DNA of 64,000 nucleotides, from assembly GCA_030562195.1 (NCBI GenBank), contig JAUJPP010000007.1:22255769-22319768 (forward strand), in the 5' to 3' direction. The position numbers and the translations under genes are program-made. Of the stretch, positions 37,601 through 52,600 are shown one piece after another; the first letter of the stretch is position 1; the number at the start of each line of letters is the position of its first letter. Under the pieces are notes generated by a model. That model was given only the letters and a program-made list of their open reading frames with translations, searched no databases and had not been told where the DNA came from. The stretch is from Nipponacmea schrenckii. Its lineage: Eukaryota > Mollusca > Gastropoda > Lottiidae.

Positions 37601-40600
37601 TGGTTTTCAACACATGTTGAACATGTTCAGTCCAGGTTGCCTTTTCCTCTTTAATCTTTATAGCTAAAGGTAAAATATTAAACATTATATGGTGATATAT
37701 AATAGATAAGAGTAAAATACAACATTTTATCTCATCCTTCCCTTAAATATCAGCTAAAATAAATAAGCTTCCTGTTGTTTTTTTTTTAGAAATTTGGTAT
37801 ATGATTTCTTTAGCTATCAGTTTATGAAATGCAGATGTGAAATATTTTTCTGAATTTGGTAATGTTTTAATCTGCTCCTTTCATTGTTTCCTTCGATGAT
37901 TCAATAAGTAAATTCTCATTATATTTTATTGGCACAAATCCTTTTATTGGCACAAATCCTCCCTGTTTTGCATTAATAATCTTCATTGAAATGTATTCTC
38001 CATGAATCTTATTTTGTGAAACTATGTTAAAAGGTAACACCCATACCATCTGAGCCAAATAGTTATATCAAAGAGAAGTATCTCAACAAGATATTTGAAG
38101 ATTTTTTGCCACTGTCAATGTTCTGTTTGGTGGAAGGTGTCAGAATATTTAGAGAAAACTAAAAAAAGTTAGTCTTGTTCAAAGAAAGAGGTGATGGAAA
38201 GTAGGAAGCAATAAAAAAGTTTTTTGCTAAACTTATCCTGAAATTTATGGGTCTGAGTAATATGTGAAAATGCGCTTCAGTGTTTGGTGTTAGTCATGAA
38301 CTAACTTTCACATTCATAAGTCTGATCTGAAGTTACAAAGTCCATTTGGCTCAATTTCTTCCTTATAAGGTTCTGCTTAGTTGAGTACGAAAAGGGCACC
38401 TATAAACACAAAAAGGGTCAAATCAGTACACATATATTCCTTGTCCCTTTTATATCTATTTCCCTGCCCAGTGATTTATTAATGATTATCTGTTGACGGT
38501 AGAGATATTTGTAGTGGGTGGGAAAATGTTATAAATTATTGAGTATTGAACTGAACACAATTATAAACAACCAGATTTTGGCTAATTGGGTGAATCATAC
38601 CAAATACTCCTCTTAAACAAAATTTATATAGGTGCAGCTTTTTATTTTTATTCATTCATAGATATGAATAGATTCAATTATTACCCTATTGTTCTGGACT
38701 ATAGAATCTATTGACAAGACATGATTTCCACTACCCTCAATCTTCTAACACAGTGATGTGACAGGTTGAAGATTTGGTATGAAATATAATCTGTCCAGCC
38801 ATTCAGTTTACCTATTGCTGTCAGTATATTGTCATTTTCATATAATTGAATTTAAAGCCTAAAGTTAGTAAGAAATTCAATTTATTTCTCTTACCAGTCT
38901 ATCATTTACTATAACAGAATTGAAACAGAAATATGAGAAGAGTCACTCTATGTGAATTTAGAAAAATAGCATTTCTATAGGGATTTTTTCTCTAAAAGAT
39001 TATATGAATCAGAAATAGTTTTAAGAGCTAAAATGAAAAATAATGAATATTTATAGCATACATTTTTAAAGAAATTAATCCTATTGCTGAACTAACTTTT
39101 ATATCATACTTAATAGCCCTAAAACATTATTCTTAAGTCCCTTTAACAAACTTTCTACACAGGGTGTTTTATAATCATATTGTATAAAATATTGTAGGTA
39201 TTGATAGTTTGATTGTATATTAGTATTATAGAAAAATTACGAACAACATTTATAATACCTATGATAATTTAATCTTTTATTTAACACTATTATTAGGTAG
39301 TGTTAGCTGCCTTAAGGTGAAAGTGGATAGCCTAGTAGGGGTCATCTTTATACAATTTACTTCATCAATCTCACATTTCACTACACAAAACTTGAAGCTA
39401 GTAGCACGTCAATACAGCTGTCTTCTAGCTACTTGTACCTAGTTTCTGGTGTATATAAACTTATGAATGTCTTGGCTTGGATAGTCTGAAATGTATTGTA
39501 CTCTTTTAAGCAGAACTTGTCATAGCTATCAGATTAGGAAATGAATTTTGTATATTTTAATTCTGGATGTGTAGAGCTTTGACATCTTTGTGATTGAACG
39601 CTTAATGCTATAATGATATTCTTGTTTAAGTGTGAAAGCTTTGAGTTTAAAGCTTAAAACTTGGATACAATAAAAATAAACACTAAGGGCTCTTACTTTC
39701 CTGTGTAAGTTTCTTGAAAGCCTAGACATCCAGGGTATGAAAGCTGTATTAAAGTAATACAGTAATAGTACTATGAAGGATTAGTAAACTGATTGGTGTA
39801 TCAGAAGATAGTTGTTATTATATTGTGGTATAATTTATTAGTTGAATATGACAGTGTGTGTGTGAAGGAATGATAATATAAAGCTGGGACAATCTCTAGC
39901 TGAAAGATAACGTGAATAAGTATAAGATTATTTGAACTGAAAGTCTGTCTTCGAATAAATTTTCTATTTGGATTATTTACTAGTAAAATTATGTTGAATT
40001 TATCAAATTAAGGTAAGCAAATACTATTGATTGAATTATTTAGTATAGTTTTATAACCATATCTAATCATTATTGTGTAAACATTTGTGTATATATTACT
40101 ATAATTGTGTTCATAAATGATAAGATATTATGTCTTTGTCAAGTTTTTCAATAACACATTAGTGTAATTTGTTGACAAAAAATCTATTTACTTCATTCCT
40201 AGAAAATCTTGTCATTCTCTCAAGAATGAAGTTTTCCTATAAGATGTTTGTTTCTGGCTATTTCTGGAATTCTAGACTCCCTAGGGGAAAATGTCACATG
40301 TATTTCTAATAAATGTCAGAGTAGATTATAGTTGTGCATTTTCAACATACTGTATAGTAAAAATAATAATAGTTAAAAATCTATCATATTAAATACATAT
40401 AAACATTTTAGATCTTAGTTGTAGAATGTAAACCAATACACATTTTGTTAAAGATTAGTGGATCGTATTCTACATTTTTTAACATATCTTGGTCAAGTTA
40501 GGGCTGTACATGTAATAGAATAAAACATTAAAAGAAAAAGCAAATAGTAAGATTTGTTAAGTATTTGTGAATTTGTTGACTTATACAGTATAAATTTAAA

Positions 40601-43600
40601 TTAGGCAGTAAAACAACCAATTGTTGATGTGTGGTGTTTATTTTGGTAATTTTTTGGCCCCAGGAGCAAACATGGTTTATTTTAAGCTAAATCTAACAAA
40701 AGTCAGTGAAATTTATTGACCTTATAACTATAACCAGATTGAAAATGGTTGAATTGCTATGATATATTGTTGTTTGTTTATTTTCTGGAGTTGTTGATGG
40801 GATTTGATCTATAGTATCCCACTGATTTAATCTGGACATCACACTAGGATATCTATTGGACACTAAAACAAGTCCACCCACATCAAGTCAGACATGGTAC
40901 ACTATGAATAACAAATTTACAGATGTTACAATCATTCATTTTATACATGGCATATTAATCCTAGATCATTTATAAAATCTTCTTGATCAGTTGTTTCAAA
41001 AGAGATTGATTTGATGATCAAGTATATTGAATTTCTAAATCATTTAGATCAACCCATTAATGTTTTGTGGTGATCAACATGTGGAGACATGGTGAGAATC
41101 CATTGTAATGGTTTGCTAAACTTATTGCAACTTGCTATCTTGTCTGAGTTGTTATAACAGTACCATATAAGGAACATTTCAGTGAAAAAAAATTTTTGTG
41201 ATAGATATATTGTAAAATATTTGACGATAAAATAATTCATTTAGAGTTTGATTACAGCTTTAGTGAATGTGAATACTATATTACTAAACTGTTTATTAGA
41301 AAATGATTGACAACTAGATAATTAGTTATTCTAAATAATTATAATAAGTTAATTATGACACTGACTAATGGTGACAGTTTTAATTATCTTATTAAATGAT
41401 GACACATCTCTTACATTGTTGACTTTCTTATATCTGAGCTAACCAAAATATTGTTATTGTATTTAGATGGCATATGCTTTATGTTACAGAACTCAGATAA
41501 GCAACAAATTACAGGTAGATGTTACATTAAGAATAAAGGAACAGTGGACCAGAACAAAACTTTAAATGCTTGTTATGTATTTCTTTTGCACTTGTGTTTC
41601 CAACACCCCAGATTGTGAGTTGACTGGCAGAGGATAAAATAAATAGGACTAAGATTTGTCCTGTAAAGCTTGTCATTCATAGATTGATTAAATCTAAAGT
41701 GAGATGACCACCTACTATTTGTTTAATAATAGGATAGGACCTGTCTTATACAAAGTTAACTAACTGTTTGAACAGATCGAGACCCTTATAACAAAGTCTC
41801 CCTCTTTCCTCTGTTATGTCCAGTTATATTTGATTACTGCCAAATAATACATGTCATAAAACTGAAATATGAAACTTTGAACTTGATTGACCATTGGGGG
41901 GGTATTGTTATTATGTCCAGTTGTCTTTGATACTGGATTTAAGACTTTTGGTATTGATATTTTGTGTGAATCTTGTATAAAGCTCTTTATTATAGCTAAC
42001 TTAGACTTCCCTTGGATGAATACAGACCTTGTAAAAGTTTATCTGATTCTATCTCATTTTATAATCCCTATTTCTATGACCAGTGTTGTTTAAAGGAAAG
42101 TTTATTATTTCAATTTTTTTGTTCAATATCTATGTAGATCTTCTTCACATTCAAGTCTTTTTTGTGGTGGAAAAACCTTGTGTGTCAATCTTATAGCATT
42201 CAAACTTAATTGAGGGATCTGTTGGGTCAATTTAAACATCAGTTTAGTTCATTAGAAACATCAGCTTAGTTCATTAGAAACATCAGTTTAGGTCATTAGA
42301 AACATCAGCTGAGAAACATCAGTTTAGGTTTTGAGAGAAAGTTGATGTCCTTTATGTGTTTATCAACTTGTTGTTTTCCAGACTGAAACCTTGTAATATT
42401 AATTATTCCGAAATAGTAATTATTATATTGGAAGTAATGTCAATATATAAAATTATTGATTAATCTTAGTCTAGACTATATCTACAATAAAATAACAAAC
42501 CTCTCAACAGAACTCTCCTGATGATAAGGACACAAAACTCGGATAAGTTTGAATTTACTCAGAATTTCATGAGTCCAGCCTTGCTTTTATTTTGATAGTA
42601 TCCCTTACATTACCCCATTTCCAAAATATAATCTAATTATGATGTTCAGGGTAATTTGGTTCAAGTAAATTGTTAGGAATCTGTTATGCTGCTGTAAGGA
42701 AACCATATGTATACTTGCTACGGAATATGATCATGTTCATGTTTAGGATAGGTAGTTTTCTGCTGTGATTTAAATAATTTACTTATTTGATGCATTGACA
42801 ACTGGAGGTATTGATTGGTCAAAGATGAACCACTGTGCTTGTTTATAGAACCTTCACCATTGATAGACATTAATCCAACGATTCTTTTCCCACAGTCAAG
42901 ATCGATTTTAATCTCTGACTATAGTAAGTTCCGTCTGTGCCTGTTTTTTGTCTAGTGTTACTCTGAAGGTAGTAATGACACTATTGATGTGAAATCTATA
43001 AGAAGTGGTGATGATATTCTATAGCTGTTAGAAGTATACGAAATGAAAGAAAACCCTACTTTACAAGATGATTAAATTGAAACATGTACATTAGTGGTTG
43101 TAAACTCAATGAACTGTGGAAAATGGAGATTCTAGAATTGATGATCTGAAATCAATTAATGCTCCTATACAGTTTATAGGTTCTACTTGTGATGCCATAA
43201 TTATCTGTGTTTTTATCATCAGTACCTGCAAATCATTATCAGAATTTATCTGCTATTCTTATTGTGAAATACCATGTTCTTAAATTATGTTACCTAACCT
43301 TTTAACACACAGACCTCACATGTTGATCATATCCTGAGTTTTAAGTGAACATCTGCTCACTTGCAAGGTCTAAAAAATATGACACATCTATTTTATAATT
43401 ACTGCTTGATATCAATTTGGCTAGCTCATAGATTCATCCCAATAGATTTTTTATTACTCAACTTTTCACTTTTGATGAATCTGAGATGTGTAGTGATGAT
43501 CTGAGGCAAGATATTTCTGACATCCATATTCAGTCAGATTAATTCTCATTTATATCGGACTTCTGTATAAGATAGTATATCTGACATGTGTATATGATAG

Positions 43601-46600
43601 TAATTGTGGCATATATATTAGATTAATACCATGATATTAAGATAGTTAGTAATTAAAGTATGTTTTTAAGTATATAATGATATGATAGACATACCATACA
43701 ATCTTAGCATAGTTCTACTTCCTTCTTACTGATTCTATCACCCACAAATATGATAACAACTTGGTCTGTCAATAAAAACAAAGATGAAAACTAGATTTCT
43801 GCCAGCTTTCATCAAGATATTTTGACAGGAGAGTTTAAGTATTGCTATCTTCTGGTCTTTAAGACACAGCAGATCAAAAGATGAATCTGATTTTAATGAT
43901 AAGGTAAAAGATGGCTTGTTGAAGAATTATTTTGAATTGTAAATGGTATCAGAAAGTTGGTTAATGTTTAATCTGATATGATATGCTGTGTCAGTTTGGA
44001 TGTTGTACAACAATTCTCTATTACTAATGCAAATTATTGTATGGAGCTGGAACTTTCTCATCTGTCTCATCAAGTCTGACATTGTTTCAGTGAAGGGTTT
44101 TGTGGAGCAAAATCAAAAACTGTATATTCCATCTGTAAGATTAAACTTCTGCAGACTGGACTTTTGTAATAAGATTTATATCATAGATTCTGTTACACAG
44201 GCTTTCATCTCTTTCTCAGCTAAATGAATATCCATCATCTCATATATGTACTTTACTTGAAGGTAATATGACCTATATCACCAGTGCAAATTTGTAAAAT
44301 CTCAAGTGTTTGGTGCACTGTAGAGACAGCACAACTTCACAAAGTCAAATTGTTTGTTCTTTCTTACTGACAAGGCTAATATTTGACAAAAAAAAAGACC
44401 AAAAGTTTATTAAACAAATAATTTTTCTTCTACTTATTTTCTACATGCATATTTTAATCAGTTTGGTACATAATCCTGTCTGGTTTGGTATGTTTCAAAG
44501 GAAAACAATTAATTCAAAGGAAAGTGGGAAACAAAATGACAGCAACAAATTAAAAATCTAAAGTTAAAAGAAAGATTGAAATCAAGATATGATGTAAATT
44601 TAGAGAATTGTAAAAACAGATGTTAAGACATGTTTCTGTAATTATGGATCATATTGAAAATTCATTATCTTGTTAATGTTTTGACATTGAGGTATAAAAT
44701 AAGCTAGAATATAGATATCAATCATTAGAAGTAGTTTATTAATGTTAAACATGGACACCATGTAGACCCAATTGATCACTAGTGTTATACATCTGTCTGG
44801 TTTCAATAGGCTTCAATTATTGTACAAGATAGTGGAAACCTCTAATGTTTATGGAAGATCTCCAAAAACTTTGATGTGACACACCTTGTACCACTAATAC
44901 CAATTATAGGATCTTGATTAAACTATGATTTTGTTGAGTCCTTATTGTTTTTATACTGTCAAACATATGAGTAACTATATAGGATTTGCCATATAAATTG
45001 TATGTCCAGTATTTGTTATCAATTCTCAGACTGTCCAGTAATCAAGAGTTTCCAGTATTGATTCTAAGGATAGTCAATAATTGATTTTGATTGAATTCTT
45101 TGTCTGTTCAATAATTAAGAATTTTTAGCATTAAATCAAGAATTTAACTTTTGATTCTCAGACCTACAAATGATATTTGATATTAAGTCACAATAAACTA
45201 AAGTCAAACTCCTTAAATTTGGAATTAAGAAATTATAGTATTATATTTCTGACTGATCAGTATTAAATTAAGAAGTTTTAGTATTATTTCTCTGACTGAT
45301 CAGTATTAAATTAAGAAGTTTTAGTATTATTTCTCTGACTGATCAGTATTAAATTAAGAAGTTTTAGTATTATTTCTCTGACTGATCAGTATTGAATTAA
45401 GAAGTTTTAGTATTATTTCTCTGACTGATCAGTATTGAATTAAGAAGTTTTAGTATTATTTCTCTGACTGATCAGTATTAAATTGAGAAGTTTTAGTATT
45501 ATTTCTCTGACTGATCAGTATTAAATTAAGAAGTTTTAGTATTATTTCTCTGACTGATCGGTATTAAATTAAGAAGTTTTAATATTATTTATCTGACTGA
45601 TCGGTATTAAATTAAGAAGTTTTAGTATTATTTATCTGACTAATCAGTATTAAATTAAGAAGTTTTAGTATTATTTATCTGACTAATCAGTATTAAATTA
45701 AGAAGTTTTAGTATTATTTATCTGACTGATCGGTATTAAATTAAGAAATTTTTAGTATTATTAAATGTTAAGTATTTTTCCTCTGTATGGTAAGTTATAG
45801 ATTGAGTAATTTCAGATTGGTAGGTATCTGCTCTGTGTATGTTATAAGAAGAAGGTGAACAGTTAGTTATTCATTATTATTAATCTTAATATTCTCACTT
45901 GAAGTAGTTCTGATTGTAGTCAAGTATCTTCATTTGGATTCACATTGTATGATGTACTAAATTGGAATGTGTGCTAATGGTCGTCTGCCAATTGAGATTA
46001 TGAATGGCTGAAGAATTGGACAGAATTATGGAATTGGAACTGGCTAATCTAAGGTCAAATCAGTTTGGTCAATTTCTAATCAAGCCACTTCCCATCTCTT
46101 TCAATCCCTGGGTAATAATTGGTAGTCACAATACGTGTTTGATTAAGAGAGTTAGAATAAGTAGCCATCTCCACATCAATATTATCTTAGTTCAGTCACA
46201 GGTCAAAATGATACACTGATTGAACAAAATTCAGCTGGTATCCATAAAATAACAGCAACAGTCCTACAAAACTTATATGTGATACCTTAAAAGTTTCGAT
46301 CATTTAATATTGTAAAGCATGCCCCTCTTCCCTTAATCAACCCATTACCCAAGAAGATAGGACCTTACTTACTCAAAATAAAAAGATAAATTCTTATAAC
46401 TTAATAATATGTAAAGTTGGTAAGGTATGTTTCCCCACACGCAAGTGGTGAAAAGGTTAAAAGGCATGGAAATGAGAAATACTTTGATTGGAATTAAGTT
46501 TGAATGAGATTACAGATTTTTAAAGAGAATTTTCAAATAGCTGATTATTTAGACAAGTGTTTTGACATTCAATCTGAAAACTTAGATTTCATATCAACAC

Positions 46601-49600
46601 AATGTGGAAATACCATAAATACCAGACATATAGAAATATCATATTAAATATTCTAGTATAATAACAGACTGAAATCATGAGAAATATGGTCAAAATATTA
46701 TCTTTATAACATATATCAGATCAGGAGGTATGGAAAACACCTGGTCATCTCTCTCTTTCTCTACATCATCTTCAACAAGCAGTATGATCTCTTCAAATAA
46801 CTTCTCTTTTGCAAATTATTTTAATGAAATAAGCATTTACTATGCCACACAAGAATATTTGAAAGTATTGTTCAATGACATTATTACAGAATGTGCCTAT
46901 TTCCTTTCATATTATCTTGAATCAAAATTTATCTATGCCTGATTGTAAACTAACTGCCTTGACTGAGTCATAATTGTTAGCTGTGCCTTTAACCACCAGT
47001 TTTAAAAAGCAAAAAAATAATGCATCAGTCTACTCTTTTTCAACTTCACCGCTTTTGATTTTCTGTGCAGCATATGGCTCAATTACGAGTGCTGTCAAAA
47101 CATATTTGGAATTTTGAAAAATGTTCTTTAATACTGGTCATCAGCATTGGTTAGATTTTAGCTTATTGAAAAGTTACATGAAATTTTCAAGTTTAGTAGA
47201 TATTAGGTTAGATAATTTGAATATTGGTGTCACATAACATCTGATAACTTTAATACCTTGATAATGTGTACTTCATCCTTTAAGGTCTTGTAACTTGAAA
47301 TACAATGATATAATCATCTTAAGAGCTGCCCTTTTCTTGTTTAATCATATCTTGTTAGTCAAGTTGTAGATTTCTAAATTGTTCGGTTTTTTTTAAACCA
47401 GACAATTTTCCACTAGCATGGTTTAACTAAATAGGTAACACAAAGTTGTAAAATACTAATTATCTATTTTATCTCTTGTTTCTCATAGTTATTTACCCTA
47501 AACTAACATTACCTATGTTTAGTTTTCAGTTTCTACAAGATGATATATTACAGTGATGTTAACATTGATATACAAGTTTTACTTACATTATTATCTCACT
47601 AACACATTAAATTACACCAGTATTATAGTCTTGTCAGTTCAGGTCTCTCTCATTTATTTCATATCATAGATTTTTACCTAAAGGCCATTGTTTGCCATTT
47701 ACGGTGTTTAAGTTCAGTTTGGAATATGTAAATAGTCTTCAGAACTACTAGAAATGCATGAAAATTGCAAAATTTGCCCAATAGTACTTCAAACTAGGAG
47801 TTTTATATTCTTTTTCTATGTATTTTCTATATATGGCATAGTCTTAAGAAATAACAATAGTTGACATACAGCCAGCATTTCGACTGCGAGTTGTAGAGAT
47901 TTTTAATATAATCTTAAAAAAATAAGGTGTAATTGGTCAAACGAATGGTTAACCTGTCTGTCCCTTTAACTGGTTATATCAACAGATAGACCATTAGTAC
48001 TCTGTCACATTGTTTTGAACCAAACTTCTCAAGTTAATATTTCTCCACTCAATATAATGTCATTATTTAGAAATGGGGTGAAATAGTGGAATAGTGTATT
48101 TAAGGACAAATCTGACATAACTTTAATCATGATATTTTTATTAATGAAATCACATTGTTGATTTAACAATCAAATGCAATCAATGTAAAAGAGAAGATTG
48201 GTAAGAGCTAAGGATTTTGACCACAAGTTGCATTAAAACTACAAATTTTAGGGTACAGAAACAACAAATGTGTTCTGAACTTAAACAAAGTCTTTGCTGG
48301 AATAGCATAGTTAATAATACAAGAGTACATAGTTGAAAAAGTTTCATGGTTTCTTTAGAGTGAAATGTCATTTTTGATTTACCCTTTGAACTTTGAGTGC
48401 AAGAAAAGAGATGTTTTATTTCTGAAATCTGTTTATTTAATCTGAATCAAGGATCTAGATGCTACTCTTGACTTTTGAAAGGGAAAATAGTAGTATGAAT
48501 GTTGTAAATGAATGATTTCTCTGAAGTTACAGCACTGAATTATTCTGGCTATTTGGCAATTGATTACTTTTTTATGTGAATCTGAAACAAAAAGAAGAGT
48601 TTAAAATGCACCTTGTAAATCTAATGAAATTGGACCAGTGCTCAATTAGAGAAGCATTGCTTGAAAAGTGGCAATACTTTTCAAAGCTTTTACATTTCTG
48701 ACAAGGTTGAAGTTGTATAAAAACATCTCATAAAATATACAGATATCCAATCTTTAAAAACTATTATGTTGTAATAATGCTTTGTACTAAATTAAAAAGG
48801 ATAGAGAAGTAAAAGATATATTTTGATAAATTATTTACATTATGTTCAAGTATAGAAATTATTTGTCCCCTATTATGTTAGCTATATAAAGGTGTTAGGA
48901 GAGAAGTATATCTATATTTACAATTTTGAAGGCTTTATTCTCACACCCTTAAAATAAATTAACGAATCAAAAGATTATAATTGTCTATTACACTTGAGTT
49001 TATACCTTAATGAACTTAAAAGCAGACTTCTTGAACAGATTTTGTTTGTCTCAAAGCTACTTTGAAGTTTTAAAGTGGCACACCCACATCTGAAAGATGT
49101 GCTAAATTGGTTATTTATATTGAAATTGATCAGATTGACCATAAGCTTTTTAGAATTGAAAATTAAACCCTTTTCCTAAAATTTTCAAAAGACTTTGTCC
49201 ATTATTCAAAGGTCTAATATAGAACTTATTATTGATAAAGTAGTGAAATATTTTGGGATTGTGCCTAGACGCTCCATAACTTTTTCAACATAAAGCAGAA
49301 ATGGAATTATGTACCGGTAATTCAAAGTAGGTCAGTCCCCCTAAATTTCCAGCAGATGTCTTTCTGAATCAATGTTCTTCCATATCATATTAAGATAGCC
49401 TTTTTTACTTTTACTTTTGCTAATTGGCTGAAGATAAAAAATTCTAATTTAATCTTATGAACATCTGGATTTGTGAATTATTAGGATAAAGGATGGGTAA
49501 AAGGATACTATTTTAGAGATATCCATAACTAAACATCTTATTATCCTAACCTTTAACTTGCACCTTGTTTTATCATAAATCTTTACTTTGTGACCTATGT

Positions 49601-52600
49601 CAGTGCTTTTATGAGACTATGTTCTCATCACCATCTAACACTAACTATTTGAACTAAGATATTTACTGTCTTGCCGAAAATGACATGCAGATAGTTGCTT
49701 ATTGTAGATATCAAGATGTTCTTGTCCCCTACTGTAGATTTCAATATGTTTCAATCCCTTCTTTGTTGATTTCAATATGTTCCAGTTCCTTATTGTAGAT
49801 TTCAATATTTTCTAATCCCTATCTGTAGAAATTTAATATGTTCTAGTCCTTTTCTGTAGATTTCAATATGTTCTAGCTCCTTACAGTAGATGTTCTAGTC
49901 CCTTTCTGTAGATTTGAATATGTTTGAGTCTTTTAGATTTCAATATGTTCTAGCCCCTTCTGTATTTTCTATATTTTAGTCCCTTACTGTAGATTTCAGT
50001 TCTATTTATATGGTACAGGTTAATATACATGTAGTACTAAAATTAAATTTTGCCACAAATATAGAATATTAGTGTAGTAAAACCAGTTTTTCAAGAATAT
50101 TAATAAATTCTTTTTCTAATTTTCAATCTATATTGCTTTGCAGAATTTTATTATAAATGTGAAGTTTAACAGAATAGAAAATATACTTGCAACCGCAATC
50201 CATTGTTGTTTAAAGCTTCTAAGGTGTTAGTACTCTTATAATAGATAATAAACACTTATCTGATTACATGATTGTTTTGATGATCAGAAAGTACTTGAAT
50301 ATCATGTTGGTGATCTACTTATAAACCACTTACTTTAAGTAATCTTTATCATAGTGTAAAATCAGGTTTAAGAACAGAATTAATTTAATACCTTCAATGT
50401 GTGCACATTCTTGTACTTAATATTAAAAGGTGTAATTTGGTTATTAGATATGAGTACTAAAGTAATTTACTTTCACACATATACATGTATACACTTGAAC
50501 AATGTACAGCTATATTTTGGCATTACAGTTGTTGACAATATCTGCCAGTGTCCAATGCTCTGAACATACCTGTAGATTGATATGTTAGTAAAATTATAAA
50601 TCAATAATTACAATCTTTATAAATGTTGTTTTCAATAAGATTTAAAGTGCATTTGAACTGAGGAAGTATTGGCTTTACCTTGGACTCTATGAGGATTTTC
50701 TGATTGGAATAATAGTAGCTATTTAAATTTCATTGTGTGCCAGATAAACTTGGGTGCATAACCTGAGTTGCAATTAACGGATGCTCCCTCAATTAAATGT
50801 TTGACTTTATGGTGGTTCAAGATTTTTTTTAATTGAAGGGTTAATGAAAATATACCTGTATTTACCTTAAATCCAATTTGATTAATTGGCATGAGCATAT
50901 ATCTAATATATAAGACATCCTATATGTTACAAGGAGTAAATATAAGGAAAATTTATACTGAACTTTCAGGTTTTTTTAAGGCAAGTGTTAAAAGTGTTCA
51001 TGAATTTATAAATATATAACTGGCTACTCAAATTCTCGGAAGGTATTAAGGAAGCATTATGAATTTATTTAATTGTTGCAAGTTGTAATAAAACTCTATC
51101 AGATTCAGATTTTAATCAGGTATAGGCATTTTAGAATACTAGACTGGACCTCATAAATCTGTATATATAAGAGGTCTTTTATTACTTTATCATGTGAATT
51201 AGAGCAAGAAATTAAGACTTTCCCACAAATATCTTACATTGTTAGACTATAATGTAGGGAATGTCTGCTTCAGTTTGAAGTATGCCATTCATGTTTTATA
51301 TTGTATATTTTATAAAGAAAATTTGTCTCCTCATGTAGAAAATACAACTCTTGTATGGACATGATGAATTTATTATAAAATCTGGATTTTAACCTTCATA
51401 TTGAAGTTATGAATGTTTAGTCACATTGTTTTGAACCAAACTTCTCAAGTTAATGTTTCTCCACTCAATATAATGTCATTATTTAGAAATGGGGTGAAAT
51501 AGTGGAATAGTGTATTTAAGGACAAATCTGACATAACTTTAATCATGATATTTTTATTAATGAAATCACATTGTTGATTGAATTAACAATCAAATGCAAT
51601 CAATCTAAAAGAGTAAACAGAAGATGGTTAATGATTTTGACCACAAGTTGCATAAAAACTACAAATTTTAGGGTACAGAAACAACAAATGTGTTCTGAAC
51701 TTAAACAAAGTCTTTGCTGGAATAGCATAGTTAATAATACAAGAGTACATAGTTGAAAAAGTTTCATGGTTTCTTTAGAGTGAAATGTCATTTTTGATTT
51801 ACCCTTTGAACTTTGAGTGCAAGAAAAGAGATGTTTTATTTCTGAAATCTGTTTATTTAATCTGAATCAAGGATCTAGATGCTACTCTTGACTTTTGAAA
51901 GGGAAAATAGTAGTATGAATGTTGTAAATGAATGATTTCTCTGAAGTTACAGCACTGAATTATTCTGGCTATTTGGCAATTGATTACTTTTTTATGTGAA
52001 TCTGAAACAAAAAGAAGAGTTTAAAATGCACCTTGTAAATCTAATGAAATTGGACCAGTGCTCAATTAGAGAAGCATTGCTTGAAAAGTGGCAATACTTT
52101 TCAAAGCTTTTACATTTCTGACAAGGTTGAAGTTGTATAAAAACATCTCATAAAATATACAGATATCCAATCTTTAAAAACTATTATGTTGTAATAATGC
52201 TTTGTACTAAATTAAAAAGGATAGAGAAGTAAAAGATATATTTTGATAAATTATTTACATTATGTTCAAGTATAGAAATTATTTGTCCCCTATTATGTTA
52301 GCTATATAAAGGTGTTAGGAGAGAAGTATATCTATATTTACAATTTTGAAGGCTTTATTCTCACACCCTTAAAATAAATTAACGAATCAAAAGATTATAA
52401 TTGTCTATTACACTTGAGTTTATACCTTAATGAACTTAAAAGCAGACTTCTTGAACAGATTTTGTTTGTCTCAAAGCTACTTTGAAGTTTTAAAGTGGCA
52501 CACCCACATCTGAAAGATGTGCTAAATTGGTTATTTATATTGAAATTGATCAGATTGACCATAAGCTTTTTAGAATTGAAAATTAAACCCTTTTCCTAAA

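Noticed and set aside
45222..45765. Possible CRISPR array
   Set aside because: Units are contiguous, with no unique spacers, and the genome is eukaryotic.
46730..46942. 70-codon Ser-rich frame starting MENTWSSLSF
   Set aside because: No family match or convincing splice sites; lies in intron 2 between exons that already join in phase.
48180..51791. Matching 63-codon minus-strand frames at 48180-48371 and 51600-51791
   Set aside because: They match only because the region is duplicated; their ends differ where the copies differ.
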